Origin: Leifsonia shinshuensis
GTDB taxonomy: Bacteria > Actinomycetota > Actinomycetes > Actinomycetales > Microbacteriaceae
Reading direction: 5' to 3'
NCBI RefSeq assembly: GCF_013410375.1
Contig: NZ_JACCFL010000001.1
Location: forward strand, 3,100,001 to 3,164,000
Length of the DNA stretch: 64,000 bases
A model generated the notes under the pieces. The model was not told the origin of the DNA. It was given only the letters and a program-made list of their open reading frames with translations, and searched no databases. This document shows, piece after piece, positions 27,500 through 35,946 of this stretch. Position 1 is the stretch's first letter. Each line of letters begins with the position of its first letter. The translations under genes were made by a program, and so were the position numbers.

Positions 27500-28831
27500 G
27501 TGAAACATCGTCACCTCATCGCAGCCGTCGCCGTCGCGGCGGCCGCGGCCCTCACCCTGGCCGGCTGCTCCGGCGGGTCCAGCGGATCGTCGTTCCAGGA
27601 CAGCACGCCGTCCGACCTCTCCGGCACCGTGTCGTTCTGGCACTTCTTCTCCGACCGGGAGGCCAAGGTCATCCAGTCGGTCGTCGACGACTTCGAGAAG
27701 AAGTACCCGAAGATCAAGGTCGACGTGCATGCCGGCCAGGACGACGAGAAGCTGCAGAAGGCCATCGCCACCGGCAGCAAGGTCGACGTCGGGCTGTCCT
27801 ACTCGACCGACATCGTCGGCAACTTCTGCACCAACGGCGCGTTCCGCTCGCTCAACAAGGTGATCGCGCGCGACCACGTCGACATGAGCCAGTTCAGCGA
27901 CACCGTGAAGTCGTACACCGAGTTCAAGGGCAACCGCTGCGCGATGCCGATGCTCGCCGACACGTACGGCCTCTACTACAACAAGAAGCTGCTGCAAGCC
28001 GCCGGCTTCACCGCGCCGCCGAAGACGCTGAGCGAGCTGGAGTCGATGGCCGACAAGCTGACGACGCTCAACCCGGACGGCTCCATCAAGACGCTCGGCT
28101 TCAACCCGACCATGGGCTGGTACGAGAACTCGGCCGCCCACTACGGCCCGGCCGCCGGCGCCGAGTGGCTGAAGGCCGACGGCACCAGCGCGATCTCCTC
28201 CTCCCCCGGCTGGAAGGAGCTGATCCAGTGGCAGAAGGCCTACGTCGACAAGATCGGCTGGGACAAGCTCAACGCCTTCACGTCCGGACTCGGCCAGGAG
28301 TTCTCGGCCGACAACGCGTTCCAGACCGGCCAGGTGGCGATGAACATGGACGGCGAGTACCGCACCGCGTTCATCGACGACCAGGCGAAGGGCCTCGACT
28401 ACGGCACCGCGCCGTTCCCGACGGCCGACGATCACACCGACCTCTACGGCGGCGGGTACATCACCGGCAACATCATCGGCATCTCCAAGGGCTCGAAGCA
28501 GCCGGAGCTGGCCTGGACGCTGCTGAAGTATCTCACCACCGACACCGGCGCGGTCGTGAAGCTCGCCAACGGCCTGAAGAACGTGCCCACCACGAAGGAC
28601 GCGCTGGCCTCGCCGAACCTGGAGGTCTCTCCGCAGTACAAGACGTTCCTCGACATCGCCTCGAACAAGCACGTCATGACCACGCCGGCCAGCCCGCTCG
28701 GCGCCGGCTACCAGAACAGCTTCCAGGACTGGTGGAACAAGTACCAGAGCCAGGGCGGCGACATCGACGCCGGGCTGAAGTCGGTCGACAAGCAGATCAA
28801 CGACGCCCTCGCCCTGTCCAAGGGTCCGTGA
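27500..28831 (+). CDS. ABC sugar transporter, substrate-binding lipoprotein
   Basis: 443 residues of the family 1 extracellular solute-binding proteins. The signal peptide ends in the lipobox LTLAGC (Cys about residue 23), followed by a Gly/Ser linker. The mature domain begins GTVSFWHFFSDREAKVIQSV and contains aromatic positions usual for sugar stacking (GEYRTAF, GGYITGNIIGI, DWWNKY). GTG 27500 has GAGGAA seven bases upstream; the open frame extends back through the ROK gene but is not coding there. It captures the operon's sugar outside the cell. Confidence 0.93.
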   Translation: MKHRHLIAAVAVAAAAALTLAGCSGGSSGSSFQDSTPSDLSGTVSFWHFFSDREAKVIQSVVDDFEKKYPKIKVDVHAGQDDEKLQKAIATGSKVDVGLSYSTDIVGNFCTNGAFRSLNKVIARDHVDMSQFSDTVKSYTEFKGNRCAMPMLADTYGLYYNKKLLQAAGFTAPPKTLSELESMADKLTTLNPDGSIKTLGFNPTMGWYENSAAHYGPAAGAEWLKADGTSAISSSPGWKELIQWQKAYVDKIGWDKLNAFTSGLGQEFSADNAFQTGQVAMNMDGEYRTAFIDDQAKGLDYGTAPFPTADDHTDLYGGGYITGNIIGISKGSKQPELAWTLLKYLTTDTGAVVKLANGLKNVPTTKDALASPNLEVSPQYKTFLDIASNKHVMTTPASPLGAGYQNSFQDWWNKYQSQGGDIDAGLKSVDKQINDALALSKGP

Positions 28832-28835
28832 GCTC

Positions 28836-29819
28836 GTGACGACCACGGCTCGCAGCGCGGGGCGGGCGACCGCCCGCCCCGCGCGGTCCTCCCGGGGCCG
28901 CCTGCGCCGCAACCTGGTGACGCTGGCGCTGCTCGCCCCCGCCCTGCTCGGGCTCGCGATCTTCTTCGTCTACCCGCTGATCGCCTCGGTCTACTACTCG
29001 TTCACGCGCTTCGACCTCATCTCGCCGCCGGAGTGGATCGGCCTGCGCAACTACGAGTACCTGTTCACGCAGGACCCGAACGTCTGGCTCGCCACGCTCA
29101 ACACCCTGTGGTTCGTGGTGATCTGGGTGCCGGTGAAGACCGGGTTCGCCCTGATCGTCGCCGGCCTCCTGGCCCGCGCCCGCCGGGCCTCCGGGATCTG
29201 GCGGACGATCTTCTACCTGCCGGCCCTCGTGCCGCCGGTGGCGAGCGTCGTCGCGTTCGTGTTCCTCTTCAACCCGGGAACCGGGCCGGTGAACCAGGTG
29301 CTCGCCTGGTTCGGGATCAAGGGACCGCTCTGGTTCAACGACCCCGCCTGGTCGAAGCCGTCGCTGGTGCTGCTCGGCGTCTGGGTGATGGGCGACATCA
29401 TGATCATCCTGCTCGCGGCGCTGCTCGACGTGCCGCGCGAGCAGTACGAGGCGGCCTCGCTCGACGGCGCGGGCGGCCTCCAGAAGGTCCGCTACGTCAC
29501 CCTGCCGAGCATCTCGCCTGTGCTGCTGTTCGCGGTGGTCACCGGCGTGATCGCGGCCATCCAGTACTTCACGGAGGCCGCGGTCGCCTCCTCGGTCGCC
29601 AGCGGCAAAGCCGTGGTCGGCGAGGGGATCGGCAACACGCTCGGCTACCCGGACGGCTCGCTGCTCACCTACACGCAGTGGCTCTACGTCCGCGGCTTCG
29701 GCACCTACCAGCTCGGCTACGCCTCGGCGCTCGCCGTGCTGCTGTTCGTCGTCGCGGCGATCATCCTCGTCCTGCTGCTGCGCCGCTTCAAGGCGTTCAC
29801 TCCGGAAGGCGCACAATGA
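28836..29819 (+). CDS. ABC sugar transporter permease 1 (MalF type)
   Basis: 327 residues, six membrane segments, with a basic N-terminus. The EAA loop that docks the ATPase is EQYEAASLDGAGGLQKVRYVTLP (near residue 210; key EAA, DGA and LP). It starts five bases after the binding-protein stop and its stop overlaps the next gene as ATGA. The operon has no ATPase gene, so a shared MsiK-type ATPase elsewhere is expected. Confidence 0.93.
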   Translation: MTTTARSAGRATARPARSSRGRLRRNLVTLALLAPALLGLAIFFVYPLIASVYYSFTRFDLISPPEWIGLRNYEYLFTQDPNVWLATLNTLWFVVIWVPVKTGFALIVAGLLARARRASGIWRTIFYLPALVPPVASVVAFVFLFNPGTGPVNQVLAWFGIKGPLWFNDPAWSKPSLVLLGVWVMGDIMIILLAALLDVPREQYEAASLDGAGGLQKVRYVTLPSISPVLLFAVVTGVIAAIQYFTEAAVASSVASGKAVVGEGIGNTLGYPDGSLLTYTQWLYVRGFGTYQLGYASALAVLLFVVAAIILVLLLRRFKAFTPEGAQ

Positions 29820-30721
29820 CGTCCGCAACCCTCACCCCGGAGACGGCGACGTCTCCCGCCGCCCCGCAGCGGAAGATCCGCAGCCCACGCTCGCTGCGCA
29901 CCCGCAAGGCGCTCGGCTGGATCGCCGAGCACGCCGTCTTGATCGTGCTCGCGGTGCTGTTCGTCTCCCCCGTCGTGTTCGTGCTGCTGACCTCGCTGAT
30001 GTCGAGCTCGCAGACGCTGACAGCGTCGCTCTGGCCGCAGCCGTTCGTCTGGAGCAACTACGTCACCGTGTTCACGACCGTGCCGCTGGCGCAGTGGTTC
30101 GCGAACTCCGCGATGTACGCGATCCTGGCCACGGCCTTCATGCTCGTCTCGTCGGTGCCCGCCGCCTACGCGCTGGCGAAGATCCGCTTCCGCGGCTCCG
30201 GCGTGCTGTTCACCGCGATCATCGTGGCGATGCTGCTGCCTCCGCAGGTGACGGCCATCCCGATCTACGTGATGTGGTCGCAGCTCGGCCTGACCGGGTC
30301 GCTCTGGCCGCTGATCCTGCCGAACCTGCTCGGCGACGCGTTCTCGATCTTCCTGCTGCGCCAGTTCTTCCTGACCATCCCGCCGGAGTACTCCGACGCG
30401 GCCAGGATCGACGGCAACGGCGAGTTCGGCGTGCTCTGGCGGGTCGTCCTGCCGATGGCGAAGCCCGGCATCGCGGCGACCGCGATCTTCATGTTCTTCA
30501 ACTCCTGGAACGACTACTACGGCCCGCTGCTCTACACGTCGGAGAACCCGGCGGCGTGGCCGGTCGCCTACGGACTGGCGTCGTTCCGCGGCGTGCACGG
30601 CACGGACTGGGGACTGACCATGGCGATGACCATGCTCGTCACCGTGCCCGTCGTCATCATCTTCTTCTTCGCCCAACGCGTCTTCGTGGAGGGCATCACA
30701 CTCACCGGCGTGAAGGGATAA
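29816..30721 (+). CDS. ABC sugar transporter permease 2 (MalG type)
   Basis: 301 residues, six membrane segments. The EAA loop is PPEYSDAARIDGNGEFGVLW (near residue 195). The N-terminal 30 residues are basic and proline-rich. The ATG at 29816 overlaps the permease 1 stop, and the GH4 gene follows three bases after its stop. Together with permease 1 it forms the membrane channel of the importer. Confidence 0.93.
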   Translation: MTSATLTPETATSPAAPQRKIRSPRSLRTRKALGWIAEHAVLIVLAVLFVSPVVFVLLTSLMSSSQTLTASLWPQPFVWSNYVTVFTTVPLAQWFANSAMYAILATAFMLVSSVPAAYALAKIRFRGSGVLFTAIIVAMLLPPQVTAIPIYVMWSQLGLTGSLWPLILPNLLGDAFSIFLLRQFFLTIPPEYSDAARIDGNGEFGVLWRVVLPMAKPGIAATAIFMFFNSWNDYYGPLLYTSENPAAWPVAYGLASFRGVHGTDWGLTMAMTMLVTVPVVIIFFFAQRVFVEGITLTGVKG

Positions 30722-30724
30722 CTC

Positions 30725-31984
30725 GTGAAACTGGCCGTCGTGGGCGGAGGCTCCACCTACACCCCCGAACTCGTGGACGGGTTCGCCCGGCTGCGCGACC
30801 TGCTGCCGATCGAGGAGCTGTGGCTCGTCGACACCGACCCGGAGCGGCTCCGGCTGGTCGGCGGCGTGAGCGAGCGGATGTTCCGCGCCGCGGGGCATCC
30901 GGGGCGGATCGTGGCGACCTCCGACCTGGTCGCCGGCGTCGCGGACGCCGACGCCGTGCTCATCCAGCTGCGCGTGGGCGGCCAGGCCGCCCGGCACGGC
31001 GACGAGACGTTCCCGCACGCGTGCGGCTGCATCGGCCAGGAGACGACGGGCCCGGGCGGCTTCGCCAAGGCCCTGCGGACCGTCCCCGTCGTCCTCTCGG
31101 TCGCGGAGGCCGTGCGGAAGCACGCCAAGCCGGACGCCTGGATCGTCGACTTCACCAACCCGGTCGGCATCGTCACTCGTGCGCTGCTCCAGGAGGGCCA
31201 CCGCGCGGTCGGGCTCTGCAACGTCGCGATCGGCTTCCAGCGCCGCTTCGCCGGCCTGCTCGGAGTCGCACCGTCCGACGTCGCCCTCGGGCACGTCGGG
31301 CTCAACCACCTCACCTGGGAGCGGTCGGTCACCGTGGGCGGCAGGGACGTCCTCCCCGACCTGTTGGGCACGCACCTGCCGCAGCTGGCCGAGGAGATCG
31401 AGCTGCCGGCGTCGCTGATCCGCCTGCTGCGCACGGTCCCCAGCTACTACCTGCGCTACTACTACGCCCACGACGAGGTGCTGCGCGAGCAGCTCGACGC
31501 CCCGACCAGGGCGGAGGCCGTGCAGCGGGTCGAGCGCGAGCTCCTGGAGCTGTACGCGGACCCGTCCGTCGACACCAAGCCGGAGCAGCTGGCGCAGCGC
31601 GGCGGCGCGTTCTACTCGGAGGCGGCGGTCGACCTGCTCGCGTCGCTGACCGGCGACCGCGGCGACGTGCAGGTGGTCAACCTGCGCAACGACGGCACGC
31701 TGCCCTTCCTGCCCGACGACCACGTGATCGAGGTCCCGGCCGTCGTCGGCGCGTCCGGCGTGCGGGCGGTGGAGGTCCCGGCCCTCCCCGACGACCTGGC
31801 CGGGCTGATCGGCCATGTCGCCGGCTACGAGCGGCTCGCCCTCGACGCCGCGGTGCACGGCGGCCGCGACCGGGTGCTGCGGGCGATGCTCGCCCACCCG
31901 CTGGTCGGGCAGTACGACCGCGCGGAGAAGCTGACCGACCTGCTCCTGGCGGAGAACCGTGCGCACCTGGCGTGGGCGCGATGA
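30725..31984 (+). CDS. Glycoside hydrolase family 4 (6-phospho-beta-glucosidase type)
   Basis: 419 residues. GH4 enzymes use NAD+ and Mn2+ and cleave by oxidation-elimination. The Rossmann start is VVGGGSTYTPELVDGF. Metal ligands are visible as Cys165 (VGLCNVAIG) and His195 (GLNHLTWE), with the conserved FTNPVGIVT at about 153. The sequence is closest to the 6-phospho-beta-glucosidase branch (LicH/BglT-like) by motif. Its GTG start is three bases after permease 2 and its stop overlaps the kinase. The substrate is presumably phosphorylated by that kinase. Confidence 0.88.
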   Translation: MKLAVVGGGSTYTPELVDGFARLRDLLPIEELWLVDTDPERLRLVGGVSERMFRAAGHPGRIVATSDLVAGVADADAVLIQLRVGGQAARHGDETFPHACGCIGQETTGPGGFAKALRTVPVVLSVAEAVRKHAKPDAWIVDFTNPVGIVTRALLQEGHRAVGLCNVAIGFQRRFAGLLGVAPSDVALGHVGLNHLTWERSVTVGGRDVLPDLLGTHLPQLAEEIELPASLIRLLRTVPSYYLRYYYAHDEVLREQLDAPTRAEAVQRVERELLELYADPSVDTKPEQLAQRGGAFYSEAAVDLLASLTGDRGDVQVVNLRNDGTLPFLPDDHVIEVPAVVGASGVRAVEVPALPDDLAGLIGHVAGYERLALDAAVHGGRDRVLRAMLAHPLVGQYDRAEKLTDLLLAENRAHLAWAR

Positions 31985-33012
31985 GCGGCGCTTTGACGGC
32001 GGCAGGTGATCCGGCGTCCGGTGATCCGGCGCCCCCGATCGTGATCGCGGTCGACGGCGGCGGCTCGAAGACCGACGCGGTCGCGCTCGAGCTCGACGGC
32101 ACGGTCGCGGCCACCGCGCGCGGCGCGACCTCCAGCCCGCACCTGATCGGGATGACGGCGACCGCCGCCCTCGTCGACGAGCTGATCGAGCGCCTGCTGG
32201 CCGAGACCGGCCCGCGCCCGATCGCGGCCGCCAACATCTACCTGTCCGGGCTGGACCTCCCCGCCGAGGAGGCCGAGTTCCGCGCGGGCATCGCAGGCTA
32301 CGCGTGGGCGGACGCGGTGGTCGACAACGACCTGTTCGCGCTGCTGCGCGCCGGCACCAGCGAGCCCGACGCGGTCGCCGTCGTCTGCGGCACCGGCATC
32401 AACTGCGTCGGCGTGCGCGCCGACGGCGCCGTGGTGCGCTACCCGTCGCTGGGGATGACCTCCGGCGACTGGGGCGGCGGCTGGCACCTCGGCGAGCAGG
32501 CGCTCTGGCACGCGGCGCGCGCCGTCGACGGCCGCGGCTCCGCCACCGCCCTGGCGGAGGCCATCCCGCCGATCTACGGGCTGGCGGACATCCCGGCCGT
32601 GATCGAGGCGCTGCACTTCCAGCGCATCCCGAGCAGCGACCTCTCCCGGATCGCGCCGGCTGTGCTCGCGGCCTCGCGCGCGGGCGACGTGGTGGCGCAG
32701 GACCTGGTCGACCGGCAGGCGGAGGAGATCGTGGTGTTCGCCGTGACCACGCTCCGGCGGCTCGGGTTGCTGGACCGCGAGGTGCCCGTCGTGCTCGGCG
32801 GCGGCGTGATCGGCGCGCGCGACGAGCGGCTGCTCTCTGGGATCGAGCGCCGGCTCTCCGCCCGCGCTCCGCTCGCCCGCATCCGGCTGGTCACGGCGGC
32901 GCCGATCCTCGGGGCCGCGCTGCTCGCGCTGGAGGCGGCCGGAGCCTCCCAGGAGGCCCTGGACACCGCGACATCGAGCCTTCAGGACCGGCGGGCCGCG
33001 GTGGTTCAATAG
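31981..33012 (+). CDS. BadF/BadG-family sugar kinase (N-acetylglucosamine-kinase-like)
   Basis: 343 residues of the ASKHA fold. Phosphate 1 motif VIAVDGGGSKTDAVALELDG, phosphate 2 region VAVVCGTGINCVGV, and the GDWGGGWHLGEQAL segment typical of N-acetylglucosamine kinases. The ATG at 31981 overlaps the GH4 stop as ATGA. In this operon it would phosphorylate the imported sugar, either before GH4 cleavage or on the released monosaccharide. Which sugar is not determined by sequence. Confidence 0.82.
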   Translation: MSGALTAAGDPASGDPAPPIVIAVDGGGSKTDAVALELDGTVAATARGATSSPHLIGMTATAALVDELIERLLAETGPRPIAAANIYLSGLDLPAEEAEFRAGIAGYAWADAVVDNDLFALLRAGTSEPDAVAVVCGTGINCVGVRADGAVVRYPSLGMTSGDWGGGWHLGEQALWHAARAVDGRGSATALAEAIPPIYGLADIPAVIEALHFQRIPSSDLSRIAPAVLAASRAGDVVAQDLVDRQAEEIVVFAVTTLRRLGLLDREVPVVLGGGVIGARDERLLSGIERRLSARAPLARIRLVTAAPILGAALLALEAAGASQEALDTATSSLQDRRAAVVQ

Positions 33013-33049
33013 CGGTACGAACAGGGAATTCACCGCCGAACGCGAACGG

Positions 33050-33667
33050 ATGGTCGAGGAGCAGCTCGCCCTCCGCGGGATCGAGGACCAGCGCGTGCTC
33101 GATGCGATGCGGCGTGTGCCGCGGCACGAGTTCGTCCCGGAGGGCGCGGAGCGGTACGCCTACGAGGACCATCCGATGCCGATCGGCGACGGCCAGACGA
33201 TCTCCCAGCCGTACATCGTCGCGCTCATGCTGGAGGCGGCGAGGATCGGGCCGGAGGACGTGGTGCTCGACGTCGGCACCGGCTCGGGCTACGCGGCGGC
33301 CGTCGCCGCCGAGCTCGGCCACCGCGTCGTCAGCATCGAACGCCATCCCGACCTCGCCGTGACGGCGGCGGCCACGCTGGAGGCCCTCGGCTACCGCGTG
33401 AACGTCGTCACCGGCGATGGGACGCTCGGCTGGCCGGCCGGCGCGCCCTACGACGCGATCGTCGCGGCCGCCACGGGGCCGGCGGTGCCGCGGGCGTGGC
33501 CGCAGCAGCTGGCGCCGGGCGGCCGGATCGTGATGCCGGTGGGGCATCCGGGCGGCGCGCAGCACCTGGCCGTCTTCGAGCGCGGACCGGACGGCGCCCT
33601 GCACGAGCGCAACCTCGGCGCGGTGGCGTTCGTGCCGCTCGTCGGCGACGACGGCTGGACCTCCTGA
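33050..33667 (+). CDS. pcm: Protein-L-isoaspartate O-methyltransferase family
   Basis: 205 residues. It methylates isoaspartyl residues in damaged proteins using SAM. VPRHEFVP, GDGQTISQPYIVALM and LDVGTGSGYAAAV are the family signatures in order (about residues 24, 46, 74). The frame is open upstream (TAERER), but there is no ATG, GTG or TTG before ATG 33050 within the gap. It follows the kinase by 37 bases and may be co-transcribed, without an obvious tie to sugar use. It ends at a convergent junction with repeat A copy 2. Confidence 0.88.
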   Translation: MVEEQLALRGIEDQRVLDAMRRVPRHEFVPEGAERYAYEDHPMPIGDGQTISQPYIVALMLEAARIGPEDVVLDVGTGSGYAAAVAAELGHRVVSIERHPDLAVTAAATLEALGYRVNVVTGDGTLGWPAGAPYDAIVAAATGPAVPRAWPQQLAPGGRIVMPVGHPGGAQHLAVFERGPDGALHERNLGAVAFVPLVGDDGWTS

Positions 33668-33699
33668 CGCGACCCGCGAATCCTCCGTGGAGGGGGCCC

Positions 33700-33762
33700 G
33701 AAACATTCGTGACGAATGTCGCGTATCGCGGCGCCATTCGGGACATTCGTGGCGAATGTGCT
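33700..33762. repeat. Repeat family A, copy 2
   Basis: Two small palindromes, ACATTCG-TGA-CGAATGT (33703-33719) and ACATTCG-TGG-CGAATGT (33743-33759), are linked by GTCGCGTATCGCGGCGCC. The linker and both units align base for base over most of their length with 431-478 near the start of the window. It lies between the convergent pcm and amidotransferase genes, the same setting as copy 1. Confidence 0.8.
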
Positions 33763-33784
33763 GGACGCCCTGACGCAGCGTCGC

Positions 33785-34528
33785 TCAGGCGGCGAGGGAG
33801 GCGGCGCGGGCCGGCACGCGCAGCGCGCCCAGCAGCGCGGCGAGCTGCCCGGCGGGCGCTGCGGGATCCTCCGGGTGCCACTGCACACCGAGGATCGGCG
33901 CGGTCTCGTGCTCGATCGCCTCGACGTGGCCGTCCGGCGCCCGGCCGGTGACGCGCAGGCCGGCGCCGAGGACGTCGACGGCCTGGTGGTGCGCGCTGCG
34001 GACGGCGACCACCGGGCCGCCGAGCAGCTCCTCCACCCGGCTGTCGGGCTCCAGGAGGACGGGATGGGTGGTCAGCACCTCGGGGATCGGCACGCCGCGG
34101 CGCACGTGGTCCGACTCGCCGAGGTCCTGGACGAGGGTGCCGCCGAGCGCGACGTTGACGATCTGCAGGCCGCGGCAGATGCCGAGCAGCGGGACGCCGC
34201 GCTCGATCGCGCGGTGCACGAGCGCGAGCTGGGCGGCGTCGGCGGTCTCGCGGTGCAGGCTCTCGTGCGGGTAGCCTCCGGCGCCGCCGTAGAAGCGCGG
34301 CGCGATGTCCTCGCCGCCGACGATCACGACCGCGTCCGCGCGCTCGGTCGCCGCGAGCAGGGAGTCGGTTCCGGCGTCGGCCGCCAGCCGGGAGACCGTC
34401 CAGCCGTCGGCCTCCGCCGCTCGGACGACTCCCCCGACGAGCACCTGAACGTAGGCGTGGTACTCCGGGTCGTGCCCGCGGAAGCGCGTCGCCTCGACGA
34501 CGGCGAGGGTGCGGGCGGCCGGAGACAT
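33785..34528 (-). CDS. Class I glutamine amidotransferase, PuuD-like (peptidase C26)
   Basis: About 247 residues. The nucleophile Cys is in LLGICRGLQIVNVALGG (near residue 105), His/Glu in LGVQWHPEDP, with the AHHQAV segment typical of gamma-glutamyl-GABA hydrolases. PuuD releases glutamate from gamma-glutamyl-GABA in polyamine breakdown; no other Puu genes are adjacent, so the substrate is open. The start is uncertain (ATG 34528 or 34537); neither has a good SD. Confidence 0.82.
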   Translation of the reverse strand: MSPAARTLAVVEATRFRGHDPEYHAYVQVLVGGVVRAAEADGWTVSRLAADAGTDSLLAATERADAVVIVGGEDIAPRFYGGAGGYPHESLHRETADAAQLALVHRAIERGVPLLGICRGLQIVNVALGGTLVQDLGESDHVRRGVPIPEVLTTHPVLLEPDSRVEELLGGPVVAVRSAHHQAVDVLGAGLRVTGRAPDGHVEAIEHETAPILGVQWHPEDPAAPAGQLAALLGALRVPARAASLAA

Positions 34529-34654
34529 GACAGCCATTCTGCGGCGGGCGGCCGCCGAGCGCACCCGCGGGCGTAACAGGTCGAAACAGTGACAGGCCGG
34601 GAGCGCCGCTCATAGACTCGGCTCGATGACAGGAAAGCTCGGGAGAGTGGGTGA

Positions 34655-35302
34655 ATGCCGGTGCATCCTTCGCTGATCGGGCGTCGCGCGCTCATCGCCC
34701 TGCTGCTCGCGCTCGGCGTCGCCGCCGCTCCCCTGGCGCTGCCGGCGTCCGCGGCCCGCGCCGCCCGGGCGCAGGACCCGGTCGACTTCGGCTCCGGCCA
34801 CGTCGTCGACCAGGCGAGCGTGCTCTCCGACGCCGACGTGGACACCATCGAGGCGGCCTCCTCCGCCCTCTACAAGGACCACGGGATCCGGCTCTACGTC
34901 GCCTACGTCGACCACTTCACGAACCCGGCCGACGCGGAGGACTGGGCCAATGAGACCGCCGCGCGCAACGACTTCGGCCCGACCGACTACCTCCTCGCCG
35001 TCGCGACGGACGGTCAGGGCTACTACCTCTCCGGCGACAGCAGCGGCCCGGTCAGCGATCGCGAGCTGACCTCGATCGAGCAGACGCGGATCGAGCCCAA
35101 GCTGAGCACCCAGGACTGGACGCCGGCCGCCGTCGCCGCCGCGCAGGGCCTCGGCGCCGCGGTCGGCGCCAGCGGCGGCGCGGTGATCTTCTGGGTCGTC
35201 CTCGCCGTCGTCCTGGTCATCGGCGCCCTCGTGCTCCTGCTGGTCCTCCGGCGACGGCGCGGCGCGAAGCAGAACGCGGACGAGAGGAAGACCGCACCAT
35301 GA
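34655..35302 (+). CDS. TPM-domain membrane protein
   Basis: 215 residues. The signal peptide (about 1-35, ending PASAARA) is followed by a TPM domain (about 45-150; GHVVDQASVLSDADVDTIE, then IRLYVAYVDHF) and a C-terminal membrane helix (about 178-202) with a basic cytoplasmic tail. TPM domains (TLP18.3/Psb32/MOLO-1) can be phosphatases or chaperones; the activity here is unknown. A GGGAGAG/GGGTGA SD precedes ATG 34655. Its stop overlaps the next gene by four bases. Confidence 0.83.
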   Translation: MPVHPSLIGRRALIALLLALGVAAAPLALPASAARAARAQDPVDFGSGHVVDQASVLSDADVDTIEAASSALYKDHGIRLYVAYVDHFTNPADAEDWANETAARNDFGPTDYLLAVATDGQGYYLSGDSSGPVSDRELTSIEQTRIEPKLSTQDWTPAAVAAAQGLGAAVGASGGAVIFWVVLAVVLVIGALVLLLVLRRRRGAKQNADERKTAP

Positions 35303-35946
35303 CCACACTCGGGCTCGTCGGGGCCGGCCGCATCGGCAGCCAGCTGGCCCGCCTCGGGATCGCCCACGGCTACGACGTCGTGGTGAGCAACTCCCGGGCG
35401 CCGGAGTCGCTGGCCGCGCTGATCGGCGAGCTCGGCCCGCACGCCAGGGCCGCCACGGTGGCTGAGGCCGCCCGCGCCGGCGACATCGTCGTCGTCGCCA
35501 TCCCGCTGCGCTCCATCGCCGCCCTGCCGCCGGACGCCTTCGCCGGCAAGGTCGTGATCGACACCGGCAACTACTACCCGGCCCGCGACGGCGTCATCCC
35601 GGAGCTGGAGGACGGCCGCGAGACGGTGTCCGGCCTGCTGCAGCGCATCCTGCCCCAGGCGAGCGTGGTGAAGGCCTTCAACCACATTCCCGCGGCGAAC
35701 CTCACCGCCGACGCCGCGCCGCCCGGCACCCCCGGCCGGCGCGCCCTCGCGATCGCGGGCGACGACCCCGACGCCAAGGCGCTCGTCTCCGAGCTGCTCG
35801 ACGAGTTCGGCTTCGACGTCGTCGACCTCGGGCCGCTCGCCGAGGGCTGGCGGTTCGAGCGCGACATGCCCGCCTACGGCCAGCACCTCACCGCCTCCGG
35901 CCTGCGCAGCGCGGCCGCGGCGGCGACACGGAAGGAGAGAGGATGA
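35299..35946 (+). CDS. F420/NADP-oxidoreductase-like Rossmann protein
   Basis: 215 residues. The NADP-binding motif is LGLVGAGRIGSQLARL, with SNSRAP after beta-2, suiting NADPH, and the VVKAFNHIPAANL segment found in F420-dependent NADP reductases (Fno) and their homologues. Whether this one uses F420 cannot be told from sequence. It overlaps both neighbours by four bases (ATGA), so TPM protein, this enzyme and the ureohydrolase are translated as a unit. Confidence 0.8.
   Translation: MTTLGLVGAGRIGSQLARLGIAHGYDVVVSNSRAPESLAALIGELGPHARAATVAEAARAGDIVVVAIPLRSIAALPPDAFAGKVVIDTGNYYPARDGVIPELEDGRETVSGLLQRILPQASVVKAFNHIPAANLTADAAPPGTPGRRALAIAGDDPDAKALVSELLDEFGFDVVDLGPLAEGWRFERDMPAYGQHLTASGLRSAAAAATRKERG

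Noticed and set aside
29717..31966. A 749-codon open frame on the minus strand opposite the permease and GH4 genes
   Set aside because: It is the antisense shadow of clear transport and GH4 genes. Its composition (Arg/Gly/His/Asp-rich, no domains) is typical of spurious frames at high GC.
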